Assembly: GCA_946482595.1 (NCBI GenBank)
Contig: CAMLSD010000035.1
Span: forward strand, 1-42,266
Length of the DNA: 42,266 nucleotides
Reading direction: 5' to 3'
Source of the DNA: an uncultured Comamonadaceae bacterium
GTDB taxonomy: Bacteria > Pseudomonadota > Gammaproteobacteria > Burkholderiales > Burkholderiaceae
The notes below the pieces were generated by a model, which saw nothing but the letters and a program-made list of their open reading frames with translations, searched no databases and had not been told where the DNA came from. The position numbers and the translations under genes were made by a program. Positions 15,891 through 22,944 of the stretch are shown here, piece by piece. Positions within the stretch are counted from its first letter, which is position 1. Each line of letters opens with the position of its first letter.

Positions 15891-16277
15891 TCAGTCCCGG
15901 GCCAGCTGGGCTTCGCCGTTGCCGAACGACCAGTCAATCAGTTCGTTCTCGACGAGACAGATCATGACGTCTTCCGGACGGTGCCCGATGCGCTCGTGCA
16001 GGTGGCGAACAACCGCAGCGTAGAGGGCTCGCTTCTGCGTCGGCGTGCGCCCGGCGCGCATCGTGATCTGCACGATGATCGCCGCCGGCCCGCGGGCAAT
16101 GCCCAGGTAGGTCGGGTCCACCACCAGCTCGCCTGCGGCATGCTCGGTGATCACCTGGAAACGGTCCGCCGGCGGCACGTTGATCGTCTCGACCATGGCG
16201 TCGTGGACACACTCGCCGATCGTGTTGCGGACGTCGGGCGGTGTGCCCTGGGGGAGTGAAATGCGCACGAGGGGCAT
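15891..16277 (-). CDS. Tautomerase-superfamily protein (Tautomerase_2)
   Basis: The 128-residue protein starts MPLVRISLPQG; after Met removal Pro1 is the general base of this superfamily. The rest fits the Tautomerase_2 group: NVPPADRFQVITEH, YLGIARGPAAIIVQITM, AGRTPTQKRALYAAVVRHL, and the C-terminal PEDVMICLVENELIDWSFGNGEAQ. The size is right for the group. These enzymes act as keto-enol tautomerases or dehalogenases on small organic acids; the true substrate cannot be told. It is the best-characterised enzyme in an otherwise hypothetical stretch. Confidence 0.92.
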   Translation of the reverse strand: MPLVRISLPQGTPPDVRNTIGECVHDAMVETINVPPADRFQVITEHAAGELVVDPTYLGIARGPAAIIVQITMRAGRTPTQKRALYAAVVRHLHERIGHRPEDVMICLVENELIDWSFGNGEAQLARD

Positions 16278-16331
16278 GGGCGGATCTCCGGGGGGGGGGT
16301 GGTGTCAGGGGCGGCAGGATGGGGTCTGACG

Positions 16332-16946
16332 CTACGGGAGGTGGCGCCCTTCGGCATCACGGACGAAACGGACAAGCAACTTTTCGTTGTCCTCGAAGGT
16401 CGGCGTGCCATTGAGCTGGCCTTGCCTGAACATGATGATGTGGATGTACTGGCCGTTGGTCCCCACCGGCGTGACGGTCCAGAACGCCATGCTGTGGATC
16501 AGGTCGACCTGTCTCGCCACAAAGACTGGGTGCAGTGCCGGCTCCGAACCATGGACACAGGTGTCGTCCAGCGGAGGCAGTCCGTCGCCGACATCCGTCT
16601 TGCCACGAAACCTGCCTGAGCTGCAATGGATCAGCGAGGCCAGCTCACGGATGCTCGGGATCCTCCACCCATCGGGGGTGGCCTGCTGCGCCTCGGCCCG
16701 GGTGACCTCGCGGGCCATGCCGTCACACGAGGTGCCGTTCCAGACCTCGCCCAGCGCACAGCGTGTCCAGATCAGGCGCGAGCGGGTGTCCAGCACTTCG
16801 TCGCCTGGCGCCAGGATCTCGTAGTGGTCGATCGTCTCGACGACCCGTTGAGGCGGCGCATTGTCCGAGGGATGGCCAGCACGCTTGCAGGCTACGAGCG
16901 TGGTGAGGGTGATGAAGCAGATCGCTGCGAGGGGGTGATGCCGCAC
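16332..16946 (-). CDS. DUF1566-like lipoprotein
   Basis: A 204-residue protein when read from a GTG at 16946. That start gives MRHHPLAAICFITLTTLVAC, a standard lipoprotein signal with lipobox LVAC, but there is no good Shine-Dalgarno. An ATG at 17045 would add 33 residues that do not look like a leader and would overlap the upstream gene by 20 nt. The mature part has VLDTRSRLIWTRCALGEVWNG, AQQATPDGWRIPSIREL and MAFWTVTPVG, matching the DUF1566 (Lcl C-terminal-like, C-type-lectin-like) fold found in secreted proteins. The cysteines at about 98, 110, 144 and 165 probably form disulfides. Function is unknown. Confidence 0.75.
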   Translation of the reverse strand: MRHHPLAAICFITLTTLVACKRAGHPSDNAPPQRVVETIDHYEILAPGDEVLDTRSRLIWTRCALGEVWNGTSCDGMAREVTRAEAQQATPDGWRIPSIRELASLIHCSSGRFRGKTDVGDGLPPLDDTCVHGSEPALHPVFVARQVDLIHSMAFWTVTPVGTNGQYIHIIMFRQGQLNGTPTFEDNEKLLVRFVRDAEGRHLP

Positions 16947-17025
16947 GGTGTGTATTGGATTGACGATGGCACGAAAAATGAACGCTGCACCGCACTCAGC
17001 GAGCGGCGCGGGATCGCATGGAAAC

Positions 17026-17505
17026 TCACGTGTACCCGACTTCAACTCTTCGCAATGGATGTTTCAGAACCTCTTCGAGCCGGCGAATCAAATTCTCATC
17101 CGAACCATCGCAAACCGCATCAGACAGCTTGATCGCATACTTTGCAAAACCACCCCGCCCCTTGAAGTCAAGTTCAACCACCTCAGCCGTCGCCCCACAA
17201 CATGGCACACGCACCTGGTGACGGCCCAGGTCAGCCTGCACATCCACCAGCAGATCGCGCAGGTCATTCGCCCATGGGCCGGCAAATGGCACATCGGCAT
17301 GGCAGACTGGGCAGCCAATTCTGGCGATCGCATCCAATCCCTGCTCGTCAATAAACAACAGGCGTTCGGAGAGAATTTGCCTCTCGCTCTCGTATGTCAG
17401 ATCTTCTGGAATAAGCTTGTGCAAGTTCTCATGAATCCAGTTCATTGCATCGACAGTCGGCGAGAAATTCCTGTCTTGCGGAATGATGTAAATATCAATT
17501 TGCAT
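17026..17505 (-). CDS. CPxC/PCCG family protein, paralog 2
   Basis: A 159-residue homologue of the proteins at 13830 and 18023. Shared features are the N-terminal IYIIPQDRNFSPT, the first Cys pair GCPVCHADV (about residue 64), the second RVPCCGATAEVVELDF (about 98) and a C-terminal helical part ending RRVEVG. It is the most divergent of the three and lacks the FGEDA motif after the second Cys pair (it has FKGRGGFAKYA). Its coding DNA is clearly less GC-rich than the flanks, with more Ile, Asp and Asn, suggesting recent acquisition. The ATG is preceded only by AGAAG. Function is unknown. Confidence 0.7.
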   Translation of the reverse strand: MQIDIYIIPQDRNFSPTVDAMNWIHENLHKLIPEDLTYESERQILSERLLFIDEQGLDAIARIGCPVCHADVPFAGPWANDLRDLLVDVQADLGRHQVRVPCCGATAEVVELDFKGRGGFAKYAIKLSDAVCDGSDENLIRRLEEVLKHPLRRVEVGYT

Positions 17506-17608
17506 CTTCTATTCGAGACTGCTGAACAAGATCAGAGAACATTCGCAGAAGAATTTGCCGTTGCCGGTTGTCGTATAAAACCATCCAGGAGAAGGTGCGT
17601 GCGTAAAA

Positions 17609-18013
17609 CTAGAGGATCGACAACATGGTGTGACCGCTGTTCCAGTAGCAGCGGAGTTCGATTGAACGTGAATGCGTGAAGCAGATCACGCACTTGGTGA
17701 AATAGGGCCCCTCGGTGAGGTACACGTCGGTGACACGGGCGGTGTCCGTCAGCATCAAGGGCGACAGGTCCGTGTGCTTGTAGGACCAGTCGTTGTCGAC
17801 GGAGAAGATGAGACCAAAAGGGTCACCGATCTTGCACGAGAGGGTTCGGTCAACGAAGGACAATCCGTACCAGACATCAGCCACCCTGAGAAAGATGAAG
17901 GCAACGCCATCGACCGTCTTCCCAGCTCGCTGGCGCGTCACCGCGATCACCGCCGTGCACTCGTGCTCGTACAAGCGGTCGATCGGATCGTTGTGTTCAG
18001 TGATTGGAAGCAT
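17609..18013 (-). CDS. Hypothetical protein downstream of paralog 3
   Basis: A 134-residue protein that I do not recognise. It has no signal peptide or membrane segment. The sequence alternates short hydrophobic strands (CTAVIAVTRQ, GVAFIFLRVADVWYGLSFV, GLIFSVDNDW, TKCVICFT), suggesting a small beta-rich fold. It starts 9 nt after the paralog 3 stop and is likely translated from the same mRNA. DNA composition is lower in GC than the window average. Small beta-rich acidic or neutral proteins of this size often turn up as immunity proteins, but nothing here proves that. Confidence 0.6.
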   Translation of the reverse strand: MLPITEHNDPIDRLYEHECTAVIAVTRQRAGKTVDGVAFIFLRVADVWYGLSFVDRTLSCKIGDPFGLIFSVDNDWSYKHTDLSPLMLTDTARVTDVYLTEGPYFTKCVICFTHSRSIELRCYWNSGHTMLSIL

Positions 18014-18022
18014 GTGTCGCGG

Positions 18023-18508
18023 TCAGCCCACTTCGACGATCTGGACGAGCCTGGCGCCGAAAAGGTTCGACAAGCTGCTCAACTGTTCGTCATCGAGCAA
18101 GGCCTTTCCGCCATGAAGTTCGTACTCGTCGACCTTGAGCAGGCAGCGGGCCAGAATGGCGTCTTCGCCAAAGTCGAACGCACCGGCCTTCGTGACCCCG
18201 CCGCAGCACGGCATCGTGATCGCTTCGTTCAATGGGTCGTCTGCGTCGTGGAAGGCCGTTTTCATCTCGTGCCACCATTCATCGTGTTCATCGCAGCCGA
18301 AGCGATCAAGCTCGGTGCGGCAATGCGGGCACGTCAACGACTCGAATGCGGCGCCGGAAGTCACGAGCTGCGGCTTTGCAAAATTCCTGGTTTCAACGTC
18401 CCCCCAAGAGAAAAAGGTCGCGAGCAGCTTTGCCGCCCGGCTCTGCTGGTCCTGGGACGGAGAATGATCGAGCGTGGCCGGAGTCAATTGGAGCGTGAAT
18501 GACGCCAT
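18023..18508 (-). CDS. CPxC/PCCG family protein, paralog 3
   Basis: A 161-residue homologue of the genes at 13830 and 17026. It is closest to paralog 1: both have SLTCPHC / SFTCPRC, a paired Trp before the second Cys pair (EWWHEMKTAF / DWWYTKLYGL), MPCCG / VPCCG, and the FDFGEDAI/AV motif followed by a hydrophobic helix. The ATG at 18508 is supported by AAGGA about 8 nt upstream. It lies between a small membrane protein gene (28 nt upstream) and a hypothetical gene (9 nt downstream), probably a three-gene unit. The four cysteines suggest a structural zinc. Function is unknown. Confidence 0.72.
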   Translation of the reverse strand: MASFTLQLTPATLDHSPSQDQQSRAAKLLATFFSWGDVETRNFAKPQLVTSGAAFESLTCPHCRTELDRFGCDEHDEWWHEMKTAFHDADDPLNEAITMPCCGGVTKAGAFDFGEDAILARCLLKVDEYELHGGKALLDDEQLSSLSNLFGARLVQIVEVG

Positions 18509-18536
18509 GGGCTTGTCCTTGCGTGGTCAATCGTGT

Positions 18537-18974
18537 TCACAGGCGCCTGGCCCCGCACAGCGTTTCGGACACCTCGAAGTGCACCATGTAGAAGCTGTTG
18601 GGCACACCGACCTGAACCCTGATGGGCACGTCCAGTCGCATCACCTCGCGATGCAGGACGCTGCTGCAGACGGACGCGACGGTCTGTGCCTTTTCCTGGC
18701 GGAGGTGCTCTTCGGTCGCAGGCACCTTCGCAAGGTAGGTTTCATGCCATGCCTTGCTGTGCACCCCGAACAGCCCACCGTCGACCCACTCGGCGCGGAC
18801 GTCGACCAGGCTGGTGCGGTCATTGACCGCCTTGGGCAATTCGGCACCGAGTTCGGTCGACCACGACGTCAGCGCCTGACGCGGGTTGACGGGTGTGCCC
18901 AGGATGAGCACATCGACCGCCTTGTAGGCGGCAAGGACGGAGATCACGGCAATGACGGCCTGGAAAAAGGTCAT
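18537..18974 (-). CDS. Small membrane-anchored hypothetical protein
   Basis: About 145 residues from the ATG at 18974: MTFFQAVIAVISVLAAYKAVDVL. The N-terminus is a single hydrophobic helix, and a soluble domain of about 115 residues follows (WSTELGAELPKAVNDRTSLVDV ... VPNSFYMVHFEV). The family is not recognised. No strong Shine-Dalgarno is present. The first third of the gene lies in a segment that is duplicated, in decayed form, at 19524-19848. It is probably the first gene of a unit with paralog 3 and the gene at 17609. The in-frame extension upstream of 18974 changes mostly at non-synonymous positions between the two copies, so it is not taken as coding. Confidence 0.55.
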   Translation of the reverse strand: MTFFQAVIAVISVLAAYKAVDVLILGTPVNPRQALTSWSTELGAELPKAVNDRTSLVDVRAEWVDGGLFGVHSKAWHETYLAKVPATEEHLRQEKAQTVASVCSSVLHREVMRLDVPIRVQVGVPNSFYMVHFEVSETLCGARRL

Positions 18975-19166
18975 GGCGTTCGGATGGAATTCCCGCGGAA
19001 CGGCCGCCGTCACCAGCACGGACAGGCCAAGGCCGCCGCGTGTGCTTGACTGGTCGGGGCGCCATCCGCGCAACAATGTTGTGGTTCACCGGAATGCCGC
19101 TGCAACCCGGCGGTGGTTGGCATCCACTCCAGTGCGCGCAGCCACCTCAGCGGACTCGCGAGGTTC
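18840..19166. repeat. Segmental duplication, copy A (~327 bp)
   Basis: This segment matches 19524-19848 in direct orientation (offset about 684 bp) with scattered substitutions and small indels. For example, both contain GTGTGCTTGACTGGTCGGGG and the following CGCCATCCGCGCAAC. Copy A covers the 5' third of the membrane-protein gene ending at 18537 plus about 190 bp upstream. The repeat is visible by eye; its exact ends are uncertain by a few bases. Confidence 0.85.
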
Positions 19167-19929
19167 TTTGCCTCGATGTCTCCGTCCGTGCTCGTGTCGA
19201 GCACAAAATCTGCACCGAAGATCGCCACGAACGACACGAACAGGGCAATGACCAGTTGGCGGTAGGTTTGTGGGGGAGCATGGACGAGGGTCCTGGTGGT
19301 CACAGCCAGACGCATCACCTGGCGGTGTGAAGAAGACCGGACCATTGGGCCGCAAGCGGCTGGTGCAATGCAGTGTCAAATTCGACAGATTCCTGTTCGA
19401 ATCCGCCAACGCAATCTTCACCACAGTCACCCGGCCCGACCGGGGCCGCGTCGCCGATCCGGGTCGGGGTGCTCATCGATCCGCGCTGCGTGCACAGCGC
19501 CGCGGTCGTGCCCGGCGACGTCCTTCGGCACTCAGTTCGGTCGACCACGATGTCAGCGCCTGCAGGGGTTGACGGGTGTGCCCAGGATGAGCACATCGAC
19601 CGCCTTGCAGGCCGCAAGGACGGAGATGACGGCAAGGACGGCCTGAAGAAGGTCATGGCGTGCGGATGGAATCCCCGCGGAATGGCCGCCGTCATCGGCA
19701 CGGACAGGCCAAGGCCGCCGCGTGTGCTTGACTGGTCGGGGCGCCATCCGCGCAACGACGTTGTGGTTCACCGGGATGCCGCTGCAACCCGGCGGTGTAT
19801 GCCACCCACTCTAGTGCGCACAGCCACCTGAGCGGAATCGCGAAGTTCTCAGCGCTGCCTTGAGGTTTTCTTGACGCGACGATCCGGGTGCAGGCCGCCT
19901 GACGTGCGGCCGGCCACAAGCGCGGTCGC
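18975..19929. other. Decayed region with gene remnants, no intact gene
   Basis: About 950 bp without a convincing intact gene. Besides the two repeat copies, the minus strand at about 19170-19345 keeps a protein-like stretch (QVMRLAV, then TYRQLVIALFVSFVAIFGAD) resembling first the REVMRLDV part and then the membrane helix of the protein encoded at 18537-18974. That order suggests two tandem paralogs fused by deletion. There is no start or ribosome site to support expression. I read the region as remnants of a small multigene family. Confidence 0.5.
19524..19848. repeat. Segmental duplication, copy B (~325 bp)
   Basis: Second copy of the segment at 18840-19166. On the minus strand it still encodes AVLAVISVLAACKAVDVLILG, the counterpart of AVIAVISVLAAYKAVDVLILG in copy A. 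However, the start codon and this helix are in different frames and the downstream part is lost. Copy B is therefore a gene remnant. Confidence 0.8.
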
Positions 19930-21006
19930 TCAGGTCTTGTCGGTTGTCCCGTCGTGCACAGGCTGCGCGTCCACCTCGGCCCGCAGGCGCGGCAGGGCCT
20001 GCGGGTGCTCGCGCTGGATGAACTCGATCAGCCCTTCTCGGACCAGGCAGCGCAGGTCCCAGTTCTGTCCGGACGAGGCCGAGCTCACGAGCACGCGCAA
20101 CTGCATGCCGCGTTCGTTGGCGTCCGTGACCTGGACCAGACACAGGCGGCCGTCCCAGTCGGGCGAGGACTCGCAGATGCGCCGGGCCTCATGGCGCAGC
20201 GACTCCAGGGGCAGGGTGTAGTCGACCCACAGGAAGACGGTGCCGAGGATCTCGGCGCTGGTGCGCGTCCAGTTCTGGAACGGGTTCTCGATGAACCACT
20301 GCAGCGGGATGATGAGCCGGCGCTGGTCCCAGATGCGCAGCACCACGTAGGTGCCGGTGATTTCTTCGACCCGACCCCATTCGCCCTGCACGATGAGCAC
20401 GTCGTCGATGCGGATGGGCTGGGCCAGCGCGATCTGCAGGCCGGCGATCAGGTTGCTGAAGACCGAGCGGGCCGCGATGCCCGCGACCAGGCCGACCACA
20501 CCGGCCGACGCGAGCAGGCTCGCGCCGAGCTGGCGCGCCCCGGGGAAGGTCATCAGCATGAAGGCCACACCCGCCACGAAGATCACACCCATCACGGTGC
20601 GTGAGAGCACGCGGGTCTGGGTCTGGATGCGGCGTGCCTCGAGGTTGTCGGCCACGTCGGACGGGTGCCGTTCGATGATGCCGTCGGCCACGCCGCGCAC
20701 CGCCTCGATCAGGGCCCAGGTGATGGCGGCAATCAGCAGCAGACCGTTGAGGTGGCGCACGCCGGCAATGCCGGCCAGGTCATCCGGGCTGCCGTGCCAC
20801 ACGGCCTGCAGGGCCAGCAGCGGCAGCAACCATTGCACGGGACGGTCGATGTGACGAGCCACTGCCAGCAGCACCACGGACAGGCGCGCCAGCCGCAGCA
20901 CCACGACCCGCCCGAGGCGATGCACGAGCCAGCCCGCCACCGCGGCCAGGCAGGCCACCAGCGCAGGCTGGAGCCAGGGGGAATGAGCCATCCAGGACGT
21001 CAGCAC
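19930..21006 (-). CDS. MscS-family mechanosensitive channel
   Basis: The 358-residue protein has four N-terminal hydrophobic segments (about residues 10-30, 40-70, 80-105 and 135-155). The MscS core follows: pore-lining helix GARQLGASLLASAGVVGLVAGIAARSVFSNLIAGLQIAL (about 155-195), then the beta-domain PIRIDDVLIVQGEWGRVEEITGTYVVLRIWDQRRLIIP. The C-terminal cytosolic part ends in an acidic tail. It would gate under membrane tension and release solutes on hypo-osmotic shock. It is a YbdG/YnaI-like size rather than the short MscS type. Met1 (21006) or Met6 (20991) could be the start. Confidence 0.93.
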   Translation of the reverse strand: MLTSWMAHSPWLQPALVACLAAVAGWLVHRLGRVVVLRLARLSVVLLAVARHIDRPVQWLLPLLALQAVWHGSPDDLAGIAGVRHLNGLLLIAAITWALIEAVRGVADGIIERHPSDVADNLEARRIQTQTRVLSRTVMGVIFVAGVAFMLMTFPGARQLGASLLASAGVVGLVAGIAARSVFSNLIAGLQIALAQPIRIDDVLIVQGEWGRVEEITGTYVVLRIWDQRRLIIPLQWFIENPFQNWTRTSAEILGTVFLWVDYTLPLESLRHEARRICESSPDWDGRLCLVQVTDANERGMQLRVLVSSASSGQNWDLRCLVREGLIEFIQREHPQALPRLRAEVDAQPVHDGTTDKT

Positions 21007-21161
21007 GATGTCATTGCAGGAAGTTCAGGGCAGGCGGCCGAGCCTAACGGACCCTGCCGGCTGCGCCAAACCGTCCGCACAAGGCCATGCAGATGCGTGC
21101 GATGTGCTTGCGTGCGGGCAGCAAGCACGCTATGCCACGAGCCGCCGCCAGACGCGGCGCA

Positions 21162-21311
21162 TCACGGCAGGTGCGGGTCGCCGCCCGGCTGGCCCCAATC
21201 CTCGGGATCGAGTTCTTCGATGGCGGCGGTGGCCGTCAGCCACGCCCACAGGGCCAGCACCAGGATGGGGGCGAGGACCAGCATCAGGATCAGGGCACTG
21301 AAGGTTTCCAT
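21162..21311 (-). CDS. 49-residue single-helix membrane protein
   Basis: A short minus-strand frame from the ATG at 21311 to the TGA at 21162 encodes METFSALILMLVLAPILVLA, then LWAWLTATAAIEELDPEDWG and a short Gly/Pro-rich tail. It has one transmembrane helix (about residues 4-26) and an acidic cytoplasmic or periplasmic tail. GGAG lies 6 nt before the ATG. It is upstream of the MscS gene on the same strand and beside stress genes. Function is unknown; small bitopic proteins of this form often modulate larger membrane proteins. Confidence 0.6.
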   Translation of the reverse strand: METFSALILMLVLAPILVLALWAWLTATAAIEELDPEDWGQPGGDPHLP

Positions 21312-21390
21312 GAGGGGCTCCCGGCGTTTGTGCCCGACCAGTGTTCGACCTTGCTCCTTTCGCTCCAGCCGGACATTGCCACACGGGCGC

Positions 21391-21432
21391 GTAGGACAAG
21401 GACGACAGGTTCGGGCGGCAGCCCTGTCCTAC
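21391..21432. other. Hairpin GTAGGACA...TGTCCTAC in a gene-free stretch
   Basis: GTAGGACAAGG (21391-21401) pairs with CCCTGTCCTAC (21422-21432) with one mismatch across a 20-nt GC-rich loop. It lies within 21312-21657, about 350 bp in which I see no gene. It could be a terminator, a protected operator or an intergenic repeat. Confidence 0.4.
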
Positions 21433-21657
21433 AGCGGTATCGGACAAGACCGACACGCCGGGCCCGGCACGCGCCGACAGTCAGGCCGCGGCAACGCAGC
21501 GAGCATGAGCCCTGCCGGATGACCACGCCGAAGCCAGCACGGTTCATGCGCAGTGCCTCGCACGGCATCCGGCGCCACACACCCTCCGGTGTGCCCGCGC
21601 TGACGGGAAGGCCCACCGCTGGATGCCCAGCGCATCCACCCACCCAGGAGTTGCCGC

Positions 21658-21891
21658 ATGTTCATCTTTGCCGTGGTTCAAGGCCGCTATCAACAGCTTT
21701 CAGGCACCGCCCTCGCATGGGCCGGCACGCTGCTGCACCGCGCTCACTGGCGCTGTGCCGGCACGACCCGACGGGTGGCCGGCGAGGCGCGTGTGCTGTG
21801 CGCCCAGGCGGATGCCTTGATCCGCCGGCACGAACGCCGCGCCCGTCCGACAGGCGCCTCGGCCGAGTCCTACGTGCATCGGGCTGCCTGA
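21658..21891 (+). CDS. Small basic hypothetical protein
   Basis: A 77-residue protein beginning MFIFAVVQGRYQQLSGTALA. The start is supported by AGGAG 7-8 nt upstream. The protein is rich in Arg and Ala (HERRARPTGASAE near the end), with one moderately hydrophobic N-terminal third that is too short and polar for a firm transmembrane call. It is not recognised. It precedes the ferritin-like and CsbD genes on the same strand, so it may belong to the same stress-related group. Confidence 0.55.
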   Translation: MFIFAVVQGRYQQLSGTALAWAGTLLHRAHWRCAGTTRRVAGEARVLCAQADALIRRHERRARPTGASAESYVHRAA

Positions 21892-21984
21892 CCGATGGGC
21901 CCTGCGGCCCGCGGTGCGCACACTGGATCCATCGTCAACCCGGGCCGAGCCGACAGCGTCGCACGGCCCCCGAAGGAGACCCTC

Positions 21985-22587
21985 ATGACCGCAAACACCT
22001 CTGCCAGCACCACTGCCAAGGTTCGCAGCCTGACGCGCCAGCCGCAGGCACGCGAGTCGGGTCACGAGACCGAACTGCGCCTGGACACGCAGGCACTCGA
22101 CGCCGCGCGTCACAGCCTGGACGACGGTGCCGTGACGCCCGGCTACGGCCCGTGGCGCCAGGCCGTCGTGAACCTGCTGAACGAGGCCCTGGCCACCGAG
22201 CTGGTGTGCGTGATGCGCTACAAGCGCCACCACTTCACGGCCCATGGCCTGGCCTCACCGCAGATCGCCGCCGAGTTCATGGTGCATGCCAACGAAGAGG
22301 CCGCGCATGCTGACCGGCTGGCCGAACGCATCGTGCAGCTCGGCGGTGAACCCGACTTCAACCCGGATGGCCTGCTGCAGCGCAGCCACGCCGACTACGA
22401 CACCTCGTCCAGCCTGAAGGCGATGGTACGGGCCAACCTGATTGCCGAACGTGTGGCCGTGGAGAGCTACCGCCAGATGATCGCGCTGATCGGCGACAAG
22501 GACCCGACCACACGCCGGCTGCTGGAAGACATCCTGCGTGACGAGGAAGAGCACGCCGACGAGCTGAAGGACCTGCTCGAAGGCTGA
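21985..22587 (+). CDS. Ferritin-like / bacterioferritin-type diiron protein
   Basis: The 200-residue protein starts at the ATG at 21985, preceded by GAAGGAGA. A 50-residue N-terminal extension precedes a four-helix bundle. Diiron ligands are in place: Glu72 (ATELVCVMRYK), Glu105 and His108 (NEEAAH), Glu155 (IAERVAVESY), and Glu187 and His190 (DEEEHADEL). This is the bacterioferritin/Dps-like arrangement used for iron storage or peroxide detoxification. No haem-binding Met can be assigned with confidence. The next gene encodes a CsbD protein, and the pair looks like a general stress group. Confidence 0.85.
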   Translation: MTANTSASTTAKVRSLTRQPQARESGHETELRLDTQALDAARHSLDDGAVTPGYGPWRQAVVNLLNEALATELVCVMRYKRHHFTAHGLASPQIAAEFMVHANEEAAHADRLAERIVQLGGEPDFNPDGLLQRSHADYDTSSSLKAMVRANLIAERVAVESYRQMIALIGDKDPTTRRLLEDILRDEEEHADELKDLLEG

Positions 22588-22675
22588 GCCGGGCGACACG
22601 CTCGCCCTCCGCGGGGCCCGCCCGACCGGGGCGCGCTCCATCCCATCCCGACGACTTCACATCAAGGAGAAGGAC

Positions 22676-22915
22676 ATGAACTGGGACCGAATCGAAGGCA
22701 ACTGGAAGCAACTCAAGGGCAAGGTCAAGGAGCAGTGGGGCAAGCTCACTGACGATGACTTCGACGTGGTCGCGGGCCGCCGCGACCAGCTGGCCGGCAA
22801 GATCCAGGAGCGCTACGGTGTGGCGCGCGACGAAGCCGAGCGTCAGGTCAAGCGCTTCGAGGACACCGCCACCGATGCATGGTTCGACGAGACGCCGATC
22901 CGGCGCCGCCACTGA
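22676..22915 (+). CDS. CsbD-family stress protein
   Basis: A 79-residue protein beginning MNWDRIEGNWKQLKGKVKEQWGKLTDDDF, the CsbD signature, followed by VVAGRRDQLAGKIQERYGVARDEAERQV. It is helical, strongly charged and soluble. CsbD proteins are induced in general stress in many bacteria; the molecular role is unknown. The start has AAGGAGAAGGAC upstream. It lies 88 nt after the ferritin-like gene and converges on the large c-di-GMP gene. Confidence 0.93.
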   Translation: MNWDRIEGNWKQLKGKVKEQWGKLTDDDFDVVAGRRDQLAGKIQERYGVARDEAERQVKRFEDTATDAWFDETPIRRRH

Positions 22916-22916
22916 A

Positions 22917-22944
22917 CCTGAGCACCCCCCGGGGCCGGCTCAGG
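22917..22944. terminator. Candidate bidirectional terminator
   Basis: CCTGAGC (22917-22923) and GCTCAGG (22938-22944) are perfect inverted arms, and CCCC/GGGG in the loop can extend the stem. It sits exactly between the converging csbD-like and GGDEF-EAL genes and overlaps the stop codon of the latter. No U-tract is present, so strength is uncertain. Confidence 0.4.

Noticed and set aside
13830..18508. Integrative element or prophage
   Set aside because: The stretch is compositionally different, but I see no integrase, transposase, tRNA or flanking direct repeats that would mark such an element.
19010..19345. Intact membrane protein gene between the duplicated segments
   Set aside because: It contains a membrane-like stretch, but the order of motifs is scrambled relative to the intact gene, the C-terminal half lies in the repeat, and there is no ribosome site.
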